40,779 nt of DNA from Candidatus Acetothermia bacterium (GCA_016201405.1 JACQCZ010000012.1:1-40779); one strand, 5' to 3'. Shown: positions 1-8,180, counted from the first letter of the stretch. The notes: a model not told the origin generated them from the sequence alone. Program-made: numbers and translations.

Positions 1-70
1 ACTTCTCTCCCTGATCCCCTGCTGCCAAGATCTGTACCACTTGCTGCTCGCTGAATCGGCTCTTCTTCAT
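1..70 (-). CDS. IS3-family transposase OrfA, N-terminal fragment
   Basis: The reverse strand from base 70 reads MKKSRFSEQQVVQILAAGDQ, then GEK, before the window ends. This is the typical opening of the helix-turn-helix OrfA subunit of IS3-family transposases, which binds the element's terminal repeats. The rest of orfA and all of orfB (DDE transposase) lie outside the window. The frame is open upstream through the IS end into the interrupted HAD gene, so the start is chosen by family resemblance. An identical copy begins at 40712 on the other strand. Confidence 0.7.
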   Translation of the reverse strand, partial: MKKSRFSEQQVVQILAAGDQGEK

Positions 71-140
71 CTGCTTGGCTCCTTCCTTGATCCGCCGATT
101 CTCTACTTTTGACTGGTACAGTTCTAGGGGTGCACGCCCG
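1..140 (-). mobile_element. End of an IS3-like insertion sequence (left copy, partial)
   Basis: Bases 3-140 are the exact reverse complement of bases 40642-40779, so the same mobile element lies at both ends of the window, each copy facing outward. Only the first ~135 bases are present: the terminal region and the beginning of a transposase orfA. The inner boundary falls within a shared CGGGCGTGCA stretch. IS3-family ends usually begin with TG, which would put the edge at base 134; the six further shared bases may belong to the element or be chance. The family is assigned only from the OrfA N-terminus. Confidence 0.75.
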
Positions 141-277
141 TGGCCGTGATCATACCACTCATTGATCTTGGCAATGGATTCCACATAAGGCTCTGCGGTC
201 ATCATCTGTTCCGGATGTTCATTGTCCACGTGCTTGCAAACGACGCCATCAATGTCAATCATCATGATCTTCTTCAT
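141..277 (-). pseudogene. HAD-superfamily hydrolase, N-terminal remnant cut by the IS
   Basis: The first 46 codons of a gene starting at ATG 277, with GGGGGA about 7 bases upstream, are intact. They contain MIDIDGVVC near residue 6, the DxDG nucleophile motif of haloacid-dehalogenase phosphatases, and an INEWYDHGH stretch. In this family that stretch normally leads into motif II, a T/S-A-R sequence. The IS begins exactly there, so motifs II-IV and the fold are lost. The frame continues in phase through the IS end into OrfA, giving a chimeric open frame. The original substrate cannot be told; short HAD proteins of this type often act on sugar phosphates. The missing 3' part may lie beyond the other end of the IS. 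Confidence 0.6.
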
Positions 278-355
278 TCGCAATTCCCCCAATGCAGGCC
301 ACTATATCAGAGCATAGAATCGGACTCAATTCTCAGAAATCAAGGTGGCGCAAGT

Positions 356-384
356 TTTGGATTTTTCAGCCAAACTGCTATGAT
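356..384 (+). promoter_or_regulatory. Possible promoter for the 407-739 gene
   Basis: TTTGGA (356-361) and TATGAT (379-384) are separated by 17 bases and lie just upstream of the orphan gene. The -10 match is good and the -35 weak. Confidence 0.3.
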
Positions 385-406
385 TAAAGCAACTGCAGGT
401 GGTGAA

Positions 407-739
407 ATGACTGAAAAGAAGAGACAAAGTGGCTATATAATCCGTAAAAAGTATGAAGGGCAGCCTGTTTGCCTAGACCCGACTGTGCAAGCTAAAGAGA
501 ATGAGACCGGAATTCACTTTACGGGCGGAGACCGCTCAGCCTGGATCAGCAGCTATGAGCCGGTCGTTGTTGAAGGTCTGCTCCAGCATAAATATTTCAA
601 GATTGAACAACTCGTCACGTTGAAGATTGGCCGCGAAGAGTGCGTCGTTGGCGTCGTCGGAAAGCTTCCGATTGGCGCCCTCCAAATCGGCAGAAGACGC
701 CCCTCAGATCGACACGATTTGATCGTCAATCTCCGTTAA
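407..739 (+). CDS. Hypothetical protein, 110 aa
   Basis: Not recognised. I place the start at ATG 407 (MTEKKRQSGY) because AGGTGGT lies 4-6 bases upstream. The same frame is open back to base 140, but that part is antisense to the HAD remnant and an in-frame ATG at 380 has no ribosome site. The product is soluble, rich in Lys/Arg at both ends, with no signal peptide or membrane segment. The pattern of short beta-prone stretches (residues ~60-90) suggests a small beta fold, but no motif supports a function. It is convergent with the antiporter gene, whose stop is only 5 bases away. Confidence 0.5.
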   Translation: MTEKKRQSGYIIRKKYEGQPVCLDPTVQAKENETGIHFTGGDRSAWISSYEPVVVEGLLQHKYFKIEQLVTLKIGREECVVGVVGKLPIGALQIGRRRPSDRHDLIVNLR

Positions 740-744
740 TTTCT

Positions 745-2733
745 CTAGCTCCAGCTCTCAACGTTTGTAGATCGGCTCATCTCAATCATCTCGACCAGCT
801 GAGTAGCCGATCCCATCACTAAGAGCTTGTCTCCGGACTCCAGCACCAAATCGGCCGGAGGATTGACAAAAGTCTCTCCGCTCTTTCGTTGCACTTGAAT
901 GACCGAGACTCCGAGGCGATCCCGGATGTTGCACCCCCGCAGCGAGTTCCCAACCAGCGGACTATGATCAGGAAGCGTGATCTCCTGCAACCTCTGTAAT
1001 TTATGGAATGGGTCCTCACGCTGAAGCCATTGGCGCAAAGTGCTTCCATATCGCTGCTGTCTTAAGCTGTCTAGGTAACTCTCCATCTGCAGCGGAGAGA
1101 CGCCCACATGGACGAGTGTGTGACGAATCATCTCAATGGCCGCTTCAAATTCGGGCTGAATCACTTCGGATACGCCTTCGCGAAAGAGCTGTTCCCGCTC
1201 TTCTTCCCAGTGGGCGCGCACCAGCACCGGAAGGTCGGGATTGATCCGCTTCACATTGTGGAACGTCTCGCGAATGTGAAAGAAGACGCGAAGCGCAATG
1301 ACGGCCAGCACCGCTCGCTCCGGGTGCGTCGCCTGCGTGATCTGAAAGCTGCTCGCATCGCCAAAGATGAAGGGCGTAGAGCGTTCCTTCAGACGGCCAA
1401 CAATCTCGCTGTCAGCCTCTACTACGATGTATGGGACCTTGAATTGATCGAGCGCCGCTCCCACAGCCCGGCCGATCCTCCCATAGCCAAAGAGAATGAC
1501 ATGCCGGTCTTTCTGCTCTGCTTTGTCATCGGGCTCTTCTGCAGGTCTCTTCTCGACCCAGGGGAATGTCCTGCGAATGGCAGCCCACCAGGGATGCGCA
1601 CTACGAAATAGAAGAGAGCCAACAAAGATGGTGACCAGAGATGAGGCGATCAAGACATTGTACTGGTCGGATGAGATGGCGTTGGCCTGTACACCCACTT
1701 GCGCCAGCACAAACGAGAATTCACCAATCTGCGTAAAACCCAGCGCGACAAAGAAAGCGACCCGCAGCGGGTAACGAAAGAGCCACGTGATGAGACCCCG
1801 AATGACTCCCTTGCCAATCACCGCCAGTCCAATCAAAAGAAGGCAGAGCGGCCAGTTTTGCAAGATTGCGCTGGGGTCGATCAGCATCCCAAGAGAGACG
1901 AAGAAGAGTGCCACGAAGAGATCTCGCAACGGCAGGATGCGGGCCAGCGTCTGATGAACATAATCGGACTCGCTGATCAAGATGCCCGCCAGAAACGCGC
2001 CCATGGCCGTAGATAGACCAAGCTGAGAGGTCCCGACTGCCGTTCCAATCCCAATCACCAGCGAGACCAGAATGAAGAGCTCAAAGTTCCCGGTGCGCGC
2101 AATCCGCTCGACCAGCTGCGGAACGGCGCGGATGGCCAGAAAGATGACCGGAACGAGAATCCCGACAGCTTTTAGAAGAGCCAGTGCGATATCTTGCCAA
2201 TGAGACTCTTGGAATTGAGAGAGCGCAGGCAGCAGGACCAGCAAGACGACAACGGCCAGATCTTCCACTAACAACGTTCCAATCATGAGACGGCCATGCT
2301 CCAGCGTGAGCTCATCCCGCTCCATCAGCAGTTTGGCGATGACCATGGTGCTGCTAACCGAGATTCCGGCTCCAATAAAGAATGAAGCAAGAATGGAAAG
2401 CCCAATCACACGGCCAATCAGCAAAAAGATGAGCATCATGGCCGACATGCCCAGAAGCCCGCCCAGAATGGCCGGGGCACCCACACGCATCAGGTCTTTG
2501 AGTGAGAATTCCAGACCCATGCTGAACATGAGCAGCACGATCCCAATTTGAGCGAGCAACAAGATAAAGGTCGGATCTTCCACTTTGAGGCCAGGGGTGA
2601 ATGGACCGACTAAGACTCCGCCAACGATGTAGCCGAGGAAGAGTGGGAGTTTGAGAAAATGAGCGAGCAGACCTCCACCCAGGGCTCCTGCCAGAACGAG
2701 CGCAAGATCCCGAAAGCTGGTGAGCTCGCTCAT
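745..2733 (-). CDS. CPA2-family cation:proton antiporter with RCK domains (KefB/RosB-like)
   Basis: 662 residues. Residues 1 to ~385 hold about a dozen hydrophobic segments of the Na+/H+ exchanger fold typical of the CPA2 family, opening with LPLFLGYIVGGVLVGP and containing LLMFSMGLEFSL. A charged linker leads to a TrkA-N/RCK nucleotide-binding domain near residue 410 (HVILFGYGRIGRAVG, a GxGxxG Rossmann motif followed by VVEAD). A TrkA-C domain closes the protein (~575-650). The family exchanges K+ or Na+ for H+ across the inner membrane, gated by nucleotide or redox ligands on the RCK domain. It is the last gene of a tight operon, starting 3 bases after the UspA stop, which suggests a stress or ion-homeostasis role. 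Ion specificity cannot be read from the sequence. Confidence 0.88.
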   Translation of the reverse strand: MSELTSFRDLALVLAGALGGGLLAHFLKLPLFLGYIVGGVLVGPFTPGLKVEDPTFILLLAQIGIVLLMFSMGLEFSLKDLMRVGAPAILGGLLGMSAMMLIFLLIGRVIGLSILASFFIGAGISVSSTMVIAKLLMERDELTLEHGRLMIGTLLVEDLAVVVLLVLLPALSQFQESHWQDIALALLKAVGILVPVIFLAIRAVPQLVERIARTGNFELFILVSLVIGIGTAVGTSQLGLSTAMGAFLAGILISESDYVHQTLARILPLRDLFVALFFVSLGMLIDPSAILQNWPLCLLLIGLAVIGKGVIRGLITWLFRYPLRVAFFVALGFTQIGEFSFVLAQVGVQANAISSDQYNVLIASSLVTIFVGSLLFRSAHPWWAAIRRTFPWVEKRPAEEPDDKAEQKDRHVILFGYGRIGRAVGAALDQFKVPYIVVEADSEIVGRLKERSTPFIFGDASSFQITQATHPERAVLAVIALRVFFHIRETFHNVKRINPDLPVLVRAHWEEEREQLFREGVSEVIQPEFEAAIEMIRHTLVHVGVSPLQMESYLDSLRQQRYGSTLRQWLQREDPFHKLQRLQEITLPDHSPLVGNSLRGCNIRDRLGVSVIQVQRKSGETFVNPPADLVLESGDKLLVMGSATQLVEMIEMSRSTNVESWS

Positions 2734-2736
2734 GGC

Positions 2737-3696
2737 TTATAAGTCTGTTTTTGGAGGAGCGGTCTCGGGCTCAATCTCCGGAGCCGTGCGTGGGAAGCTG
2801 GTAATGAGCACCGGACCCGTTGCTCTGTCCAGAATTTTTAAGGAGATATCACCCAGAAAGATCTCCTTCACGGCGGAGCGCCGCACTCTTCCGAGGGTCA
2901 ATATCTGGCTCTTGCTTGCCTCTCTGAGCAGGACGGAGCTTGGCTCACCCATTTGCAGCATCGATTTAAGTTGAACACCTTTGCCCCTCAGCAGCTTTGC
3001 GGCCTCTTGCAGATGCTGCTGTGCGAGCGCCTTGCCCGATTCATCCAGTGCGACGGCCAAAAGTACAATCGGGATTCCTAGCGCCTCAGCCAGCACACCA
3101 GCCTGCCGAACTGCCTCTTGCGATGTATCTCGGCCGGTCACCCCGACGAGAATCCCCTGATCAGACACAAGATTTTTTGCGACCAGATGAGAGCAGGGAG
3201 CGTGAAGCGCAATCTCTTGCGAGATGCTTCCGGACAAGAGCCTCTTCAGGCCGCGGTGACCGCGGGTACCCGTAATAATCAAGTCATAGAGCGGGTCTTC
3301 CGCCTCATTCAAGATGACGCGCGCGGCACTTCCTTCTCGCAGCCGAAAGCGGACATTCTGGCCCTTGTTTCCGGCCAAATGAATTTCATAAAGCCCTTGA
3401 GCGAGAGCCTTGAGCGAGTGGCGCTCTACGGGCAGCCCCCTGGCATCGAGCTGGAAAAGCTCTTGAGCCTGCAGGCGAATGCGCGCCTGCTGAAGCACTT
3501 TGAAATGCGGCGGATCAATCCCCCACTCGGCCAGCTTGCCGGTGGCCACCCCGCTGCCGAGATGCGAGCCGGAGAGATCGGCAATCGTATGCAGAATGGT
3601 GAGATCGGCTCCCAAGCTCTTGGAGAGCCGTCCTCCCAGATCGAGCGCGGCAATGCAGCTCTCATACTGGGCAATCGGAACCAATATTTTTCTCAT
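2737..3696 (-). CDS. Universal stress protein with two UspA domains
   Basis: 319 residues, two tandem Usp domains. The first ends with a complete ATP-binding signature G-2x-G-9x-G-S (GTRGHRGLKRLLSGS, about residues 140-156). The corresponding stretch of the second domain (GRVRRSAVKEIFLGD) keeps the outer glycines but has Arg for the second Gly and Asp for the Ser. Only the first domain is therefore likely to bind ATP. A Pro/Glu-rich tail follows. The gene sits between an anion transporter (18 bases upstream) and an RCK antiporter (3 bases downstream). Usp domains next to transporters often regulate them, which is my inference here. Confidence 0.85.
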   Translation of the reverse strand: MRKILVPIAQYESCIAALDLGGRLSKSLGADLTILHTIADLSGSHLGSGVATGKLAEWGIDPPHFKVLQQARIRLQAQELFQLDARGLPVERHSLKALAQGLYEIHLAGNKGQNVRFRLREGSAARVILNEAEDPLYDLIITGTRGHRGLKRLLSGSISQEIALHAPCSHLVAKNLVSDQGILVGVTGRDTSQEAVRQAGVLAEALGIPIVLLAVALDESGKALAQQHLQEAAKLLRGKGVQLKSMLQMGEPSSVLLREASKSQILTLGRVRRSAVKEIFLGDISLKILDRATGPVLITSFPRTAPEIEPETAPPKTDL

Positions 3697-3714
3697 GGTC
3701 GCTATTTATCCTCT

Positions 3715-5109
3715 CTACAACCCCAATAATGGCCAGTAGAACAATGCAAGCAATACTAGCATTATAACGGATAAGAGAAGCAGCTTGGAGCCTGCCTTTG
3801 CATAATCTAAAGGCCTCAAATAGCCGCTGCTGTAGACGATCATCGCTGCCGGGCTTCCGATCACGGTGAGGAATCCAAAGGCAGAGGCGAGCGCCGTGAC
3901 AAAGCCGACCTCTTTGATGCTCGCACCCGTCAAAACGGCAATCTGCAATGTAACGGGCGCGAGAACAGCCACCGCTGTGCCGCTGCTCATCACGTTAGTA
4001 AAGAGAATCATCAGAAGACAGACGGCCAGAATGACGGCCAACCCACCCGTTCCGCCCAGCAGAGCGAGCACCTGCTGGGCCATCCATCCGGCTGCGCCCG
4101 TGGCCGTGAGCTGCGCCCCGAGCGAGATAGCCGCCGCATAGAGCCAGACTACGCCCCAGTTGACTCCGCTGTTTAAGTCTTCCCAGCGCACTAGCCCAAA
4201 GATGATGAAGAGCGCTGCGCCCGTGAGAGCGATAGTTCCGAGCCCCCATTGACCGCTAAATGCGATCCAGGCAAAGAGGATCAATCCAAAGAGCACCACA
4301 GCTTTCGTCTCCTGCAGCGAGAAAGCACCGCTCTCCCGCACGACCCGCCGCAGCCGCACGAGTGCCCGCCGCAGATCGGTGACCTCCGGGCGAAATGTCA
4401 TCAGCAGAATGAGCGCCACAAAGGGGAGTCGCAGCAATACAAGCGGATAGGCATAGGCCATCCATGTTGCATAATCGATGTGGATTCCAAAGGCCTGGCG
4501 CCAGTACTCAATGACAATGGCATTACGAGCGCCACCCGATGGCGTCCCGAGTGCCCCTATGGCGCAGCCGTACGAGATGGCCAACAAGAGCAGGACCGCC
4601 AGATTGCGCGCCTGTTTGTGGTCGTCTTCAACCGCCCGGATGATTCCAAGCGCGACGGGCAACATCATGGCAGCCACGGTGTGCTCGCCAATGAACGAAG
4701 CAATCAGGGCACAGGCAGCAGAGATGCCAAAGACGATTCGTGTCGTATAAGGGCCTGTGACGCGCAGGAGCCAGAAGGCTAAGCGTTTATCCAACTTCTG
4801 CTTGACGAGTGCGATGGAAATCATGAGTGAGCCCATGATGAAGAAGACGGCATCGCTCATATAAGAGTGAGCAATCTGGTTGGAATCTCCCAATCCCAAA
4901 AAGACTTGGCCAACCGCAATCAAAAGAGCCGTGGCTGGAAGCGGGATGGGCTCTGTAATCAAGAAGATCATCGTCATGGCTAGCAGGGCCAGTGCCCTCA
5001 TCCCTTGGGCCGATAACCCCTCGGGTGGTGGGGTGAGCAGCAAGATCCCACCGACGAGCAGGCCAACGATCAGCCATCTGCGAGCGAAGAGAATGCGTAG
5101 AATCTGCAT
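3715..5109 (-). CDS. SLC13/DASS-family anion (dicarboxylate/sulfate-type) transporter
   Basis: 464 residues, almost wholly hydrophobic, with 11-12 predicted membrane segments. It contains PLPATALLIAVGQVFLG near the N-terminus, SYMSDAVFFIMGSLMISIAL (family signature region) and the two pseudo-symmetric hairpin regions IGEHTVAAMMLPVALGI and FTNVMSSGTAVAVLAPV. In characterised DASS proteins these hairpins carry Ser-Asn-Thr motifs that bind Na+ and substrate. Here they read EHT and TNVMSSGT, so coupling or substrate may differ. Members import di- and tricarboxylates or sulfate across the inner membrane. Its start is 3 bases after the amidohydrolase stop, so the enzyme may act on the imported compound. 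Confidence 0.8.
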   Translation of the reverse strand: MQILRILFARRWLIVGLLVGGILLLTPPPEGLSAQGMRALALLAMTMIFLITEPIPLPATALLIAVGQVFLGLGDSNQIAHSYMSDAVFFIMGSLMISIALVKQKLDKRLAFWLLRVTGPYTTRIVFGISAACALIASFIGEHTVAAMMLPVALGIIRAVEDDHKQARNLAVLLLLAISYGCAIGALGTPSGGARNAIVIEYWRQAFGIHIDYATWMAYAYPLVLLRLPFVALILLMTFRPEVTDLRRALVRLRRVVRESGAFSLQETKAVVLFGLILFAWIAFSGQWGLGTIALTGAALFIIFGLVRWEDLNSGVNWGVVWLYAAAISLGAQLTATGAAGWMAQQVLALLGGTGGLAVILAVCLLMILFTNVMSSGTAVAVLAPVTLQIAVLTGASIKEVGFVTALASAFGFLTVIGSPAAMIVYSSGYLRPLDYAKAGSKLLLLSVIMLVLLALFYWPLLGL

Positions 5110-5112
5110 AGA

Positions 5113-5976
5113 TTAAATCTTTTTCAAAAATTCTCTCGCTGTGTCGTACAGAATCATTCGCTTGCTTTGGTCAGAAATGGGAAGCTCACGGAGAGCATCG
5201 ATGTTGGCGCGAATGCTGCGCACCCCAGGGCCAGGCCAGTCCGTGCCAAACATTGTTTTCGTCGCAATGCTCTCGATCTTAGGAAAATATTCGAGCAAAT
5301 TCTTCGGTGGAAAACCCGATATGTCTAGATAAATATTTTGAAAGCGTCTCAAGAGAAAGAATGCGGTCTCCATCCAGAGAGGCCGCCCGCCATGCGCCAA
5401 AATAATCTTGAGTTTCGGAAAATCAATGGCCACATCTTCAATGTAGATCGGGTCACTATATTTTGTGCGCGCCGCCGGAAAGATCGAGGTGCCTGTATGA
5501 AACATGATGGGTACGCCGTATTTTTGCGCTTTTTCATAGATTACGGCCTGAGCTTCAAGACCGCTCAAATATTCATTGGGGTAGATGAGCTGGTGCGAGG
5601 GGTGCACTTTTAACATCTTGATTCCCAGCGTTTCGACCAGATGGGCCATCCTGCTACTCGCATCCTGGACAAACTTGGGGTGGATGGATCCAACCGGAAT
5701 CAAGCGATCTGGCGCGGCTTTGCAATAGTTAGCGATAAACTCATTCGTCTCATCTGAAAAGCCCATCACATCCGGACTCACATAATTGATGAGAGCGGCC
5801 TTCTCGACGCCTTCTTGATCAAGATGTTTCAGAAAATTTGCTGGATTCTCCGCGAGACTGAGCAGTTTGTCGAAGTCTGGCTGGCTCTTCTTCCAGCCTT
5901 CGAGCACCTGGGGCTTCATCATATGCCAGGGCTGGATATGAATATGAATATCAATGACAGGCTGAGCTTGGCTCAA
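5113..5976 (-). CDS. Metal-dependent amidohydrolase (Amidohydro_2, ACMSD-like)
   Basis: 287 residues, TIM-barrel amidohydrolase superfamily. The N-terminal HIHIH around residue 11 supplies the HxH metal ligands, MFHTG near residue 157 and LAHGG near 193 supply further His ligands, and MFGTDWPG near 245 the catalytic Asp. This arrangement matches the COG2159/ACMSD-like group of hydrolases and decarboxylases. The start must be TTG 5976, since no other start lies before the HxH motif; GGTGA lies about 8 bases upstream. It is the first gene of the operon amidohydrolase-transporter-UspA-antiporter and is divergent from panB. The substrate is unknown; a carboxylate or lactone imported by the neighbouring transporter is a reasonable guess. 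Confidence 0.82.
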   Translation of the reverse strand: MSQAQPVIDIHIHIQPWHMMKPQVLEGWKKSQPDFDKLLSLAENPANFLKHLDQEGVEKAALINYVSPDVMGFSDETNEFIANYCKAAPDRLIPVGSIHPKFVQDASSRMAHLVETLGIKMLKVHPSHQLIYPNEYLSGLEAQAVIYEKAQKYGVPIMFHTGTSIFPAARTKYSDPIYIEDVAIDFPKLKIILAHGGRPLWMETAFFLLRRFQNIYLDISGFPPKNLLEYFPKIESIATKTMFGTDWPGPGVRSIRANIDALRELPISDQSKRMILYDTAREFLKKI

Positions 5977-5994
5977 TGGAGATCACCCGCGGCC

Positions 5995-6024
5995 AGCATA
6001 GCAGTTCTCGCAAAGATTGCACAA
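5995..6024 (-). promoter_or_regulatory. Possible promoter of the amidohydrolase operon
   Basis: On the minus strand TTGTGC (6024-6019) and TATGCT (6000-5995) are spaced by 18 bases. The -35 box overlaps that of the panB promoter on the other strand. Confidence 0.4.
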
Positions 6025-6045
6025 ACCGAGTCCCGGAACTAAGAT
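6017..6045 (+). promoter_or_regulatory. Possible panB promoter
   Basis: TTGCAC (6017-6022) and TAAGAT (6040-6045) are spaced by 17 bases. Transcription would start near 6052, leaving a very short leader before ATG 6062. Confidence 0.4.
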
Positions 6046-6061
6046 ACGCAGGCTGAGAGCC

Positions 6062-6904
6062 ATGAAAGAGATCAAACGAATTCGCATCCCCTATCTCTTG
6101 GAGATGAAAGAGAGAGGGGAGAAGATCAGCATGATCACGGCCTACGACCACCCCACGGCGCTTCTGGTCGACCGGGCGGGCATCGAGATTGTGCTGGTCG
6201 GCGACTCTGTCGGCAACAATGTGCTTGGCTATGAAGAGACGGTGCCCGTCACGATGGAAGAGATGATTCATCACACCAAAGCCGTGCGGCGTGGTGTGAA
6301 GCGCGCTCTCCTGATCGGCGATATGCCCTTTATGTCATTTAATGTCTCGAATGAGAAGGCCATTGAAAACGCAGGCCGTTTTATAAAAGAAGCAGGTGCC
6401 GATGCCGTAAAGCTTGAAGGCGGCGAAGAGATGGCTGACCGCGTGGAGGCGCTGGATCGCGCCGGAATCGCAGTGATGGGGCACTTGGGTTTTACTCCGC
6501 AGCGCATCTCGCAGCTTGGCGGTCACAAAGTGCAGGGGCGCACGGAGGCTGTTGCCAAGAAGTTATTGGCCGATGCCAAATTGTTAGAAGAAGCAGGGGC
6601 ATTCTCATTGATCTTGGAGCTAGTCCCATGGCAGATTGCCCAGCTGGTGACAGCGAGCGTCAAGATTCCCACCATTGGGATTGGCGCTGGACCTCACTGC
6701 GATGGCCAGGTGCTTGTTTTACATGATGTCTTGGGTTTTTCTCAGCCATTGACCAAATTTCCCAAGCGCTATGTCAATCTGAACGAGATCATTGAGAAGG
6801 CCCTGCTCGAATTCAAGAGCGACATCAAATCGGAAAAGTATCCGACAATTGAAGAGCACAGTTTCTCTGTGGACGAAGAAGTCTTAAAGCGCCTGAAGAA
6901 ATAA
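6062..6904 (+). CDS. panB: 3-methyl-2-oxobutanoate hydroxymethyltransferase
   Basis: First committed step of pantothenate synthesis: transfers a hydroxymethyl group from 5,10-methylene-THF to 2-oxoisovalerate, giving ketopantoate. The 280-residue product shows the PanB core: MITAYDHPTA, the Mg-binding GDSVGNNVLGYEETVPVT, MEEMIHHTKAV, VKLEGG, MGHLGFTPQ and the C-terminal IGIGAGPHCDGQVLVLHD. A TTG at 6017 would add 15 residues but overlaps the candidate promoter, so I prefer ATG 6062. The partner panE follows after a small gene at 7252 and panC is at 22572, so three pathway steps are in this window. panD was not seen. Confidence 0.95.
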   Translation: MKEIKRIRIPYLLEMKERGEKISMITAYDHPTALLVDRAGIEIVLVGDSVGNNVLGYEETVPVTMEEMIHHTKAVRRGVKRALLIGDMPFMSFNVSNEKAIENAGRFIKEAGADAVKLEGGEEMADRVEALDRAGIAVMGHLGFTPQRISQLGGHKVQGRTEAVAKKLLADAKLLEEAGAFSLILELVPWQIAQLVTASVKIPTIGIGAGPHCDGQVLVLHDVLGFSQPLTKFPKRYVNLNEIIEKALLEFKSDIKSEKYPTIEEHSFSVDEEVLKRLKK

Positions 6905-6924
6905 TAGCAGAAGAGGTAACTGAG

Positions 6925-7158
6925 ATGAAAAAGCATACTGAACATCAAGACAGACACTTCAGTCATTACACAGCCAAGTATACAAAAATTGCAGCGGGCT
7001 ATATGGGGCAGTTGATGGAGTGGCCTGAGATCGTGACAGAGGGCAACTCACTCGAAGAATGTCGCACGGTTTTACGCGACGCGGTAGACGAGATGATCCA
7101 GGCGTATCAAGACCTCGGAAAAGAGTCTTCAGTTGGTCGTCATTCCGGCCAAGCGTAG
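6925..7158 (+). CDS. HicB-like (UPF0150) protein, solitary
   Basis: 77 residues. YTAKYTKIAAGYMGQLMEWP followed by EIVTEGNSLEECRTVLRDAV is the small alpha/beta HicB-like fold (partially degraded RNase-H-like). In toxin-antitoxin pairs HicB neutralises the HicA mRNA interferase. No HicA (60-80 aa dsRBD-like with an invariant His) is found before panE, and there is no C-terminal DNA-binding domain, so this is a stand-alone HicB-like protein of unknown role. AGAGGT about 9 bases before ATG 6925 fixes the start. It follows panB by 20 bases and is probably co-transcribed with it. Confidence 0.75.
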   Translation: MKKHTEHQDRHFSHYTAKYTKIAAGYMGQLMEWPEIVTEGNSLEECRTVLRDAVDEMIQAYQDLGKESSVGRHSGQA

Positions 7159-7195
7159 TACGAGCCGGAACCCAGTGGCTCTAATAAATCCCTGG

Positions 7196-7215
7196 ATTCC
7201 CGCTTTCGCGGGAAT
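7196..7215. repeat. REP-like palindrome (ATTCCCGC-TTTC-GCGGGAAT)
   Basis: A perfect 8-bp inverted repeat with a 4-base loop sits in the 93-base gap between the HicB-like gene and panE. The motif, with its flanking CCTGG and GAC, is the kind of short intergenic palindrome dispersed in many bacterial genomes (compare Neisseria dRS3). No second copy lies in this window. Confidence 0.55.
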
Positions 7216-7251
7216 GACAACCGTCTGCTATGGAATCCTCCATCTCCTGAC

Positions 7252-8175
7252 ATGAGAATCGCCATCATTGGTGCCGGAGCCTTGGGAAGCCTCTTTGGAG
7301 GAGTCCTCACCCGTGGCGGACATGATGTCTGGCTTTACAATCCCTCTAATAAAAAGCACATTCATGCCATCCAGAAGAATGGGCTGCGTATTCAGACCGG
7401 TGATGGAGATTTTGAAGTGAAACCCAATGCCACAACAAGGCTCGCTGAGATCCCGCTCCCTATTGAAGTGATGGGAATCTTCGTCAAAGCCTATGACACT
7501 GAGCGCGCTATTTCAGACGCCCTGCCACTGATCAGCACTGAGACGTGGACGTTGAGTCTGCAAAATGGGATCGGTCCAGAAGTCGTTCTTGCCCAGCACG
7601 TTCTCAATGGGCGGCTCTTGCGTGGAGTCACTGCACAGGGGGCAACGCTGATCGAGGCTGGGATTGTACGCTGGGGCGGACGTGGTCCAACTCAGCTCGG
7701 GCTTTTCGGGACGAAAAGCGGCCAGCTCGATGATTCTCTAGAAAACTTGTGCGCGACGCTAAGCTCCGCCGATTGGAAGACTCACTTCACTCCAGAGATT
7801 GAGAAAGATCTTTGGGTGAAGCTGCTGGTCAACGCGGCCATCAACCCGCTCACGGCGCTATTTAACGTCCCCAATGGCCAGCTCATTGCTGATAAGGAGC
7901 TCAATGCTATTCTTCACGGGATTATTCGTGAAGCTCTGCCCGTCACTCGGACTCACGGCGTGCAGCTCTCACTCGAAGAAGCAATCAGCCACGTCGAAGG
8001 CGTCTGCCGCGGGACAGCCCAAAATTTGTCCTCGATGCTCCAAGATGTGCGGCGCGGCAAGCGCACCGAGATTGAGTACATCAATGGCGTCGTTGCCCGG
8101 GAAGCAAAGGCTCTCGATGCGCAGACACCACTCAACAGCCTGCTCACCCGACTAGTGATGCGAAGCCCGTACTGA
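7252..8175 (+). CDS. panE: 2-dehydropantoate 2-reductase (ketopantoate reductase)
   Basis: 307 residues of the ApbA/PanE family. Reduces ketopantoate to pantoate with NADPH, the step after PanB and before PanC. The N-terminal Rossmann motif GAGALGSLFGG is at residues 7-17; VKAYDT and LQNGIGPE follow. The C-terminal helical domain holds LWVKLLVNAAINPLTAL, with the catalytic Lys and Asn, and KRTEIEYINGVV, with the substrate-binding Glu. Length and motif order are normal. No clear ribosome site precedes ATG 7252. Because panE paralogues exist for other 2-oxoacids, location near panB strengthens the assignment. Confidence 0.9.
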   Translation: MRIAIIGAGALGSLFGGVLTRGGHDVWLYNPSNKKHIHAIQKNGLRIQTGDGDFEVKPNATTRLAEIPLPIEVMGIFVKAYDTERAISDALPLISTETWTLSLQNGIGPEVVLAQHVLNGRLLRGVTAQGATLIEAGIVRWGGRGPTQLGLFGTKSGQLDDSLENLCATLSSADWKTHFTPEIEKDLWVKLLVNAAINPLTALFNVPNGQLIADKELNAILHGIIREALPVTRTHGVQLSLEEAISHVEGVCRGTAQNLSSMLQDVRRGKRTEIEYINGVVAREAKALDAQTPLNSLLTRLVMRSPY

Positions 8176-8180
8176 TGGGC

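Noticed and set aside
140-406. N-terminal extension of the orphan gene back to base 140
   Set aside because: This part is antisense to the HAD remnant, which has a clear DxDG motif, and has no ribosome site; ATG 407 has one.
6017-6061. Upstream TTG start for panB
   Set aside because: Would place the coding start on top of the candidate promoter and adds residues not found in PanB.
7159-7251. A HicA toxin gene next to the HicB-like gene
   Set aside because: The 93-base gap is too short and holds only a palindrome.
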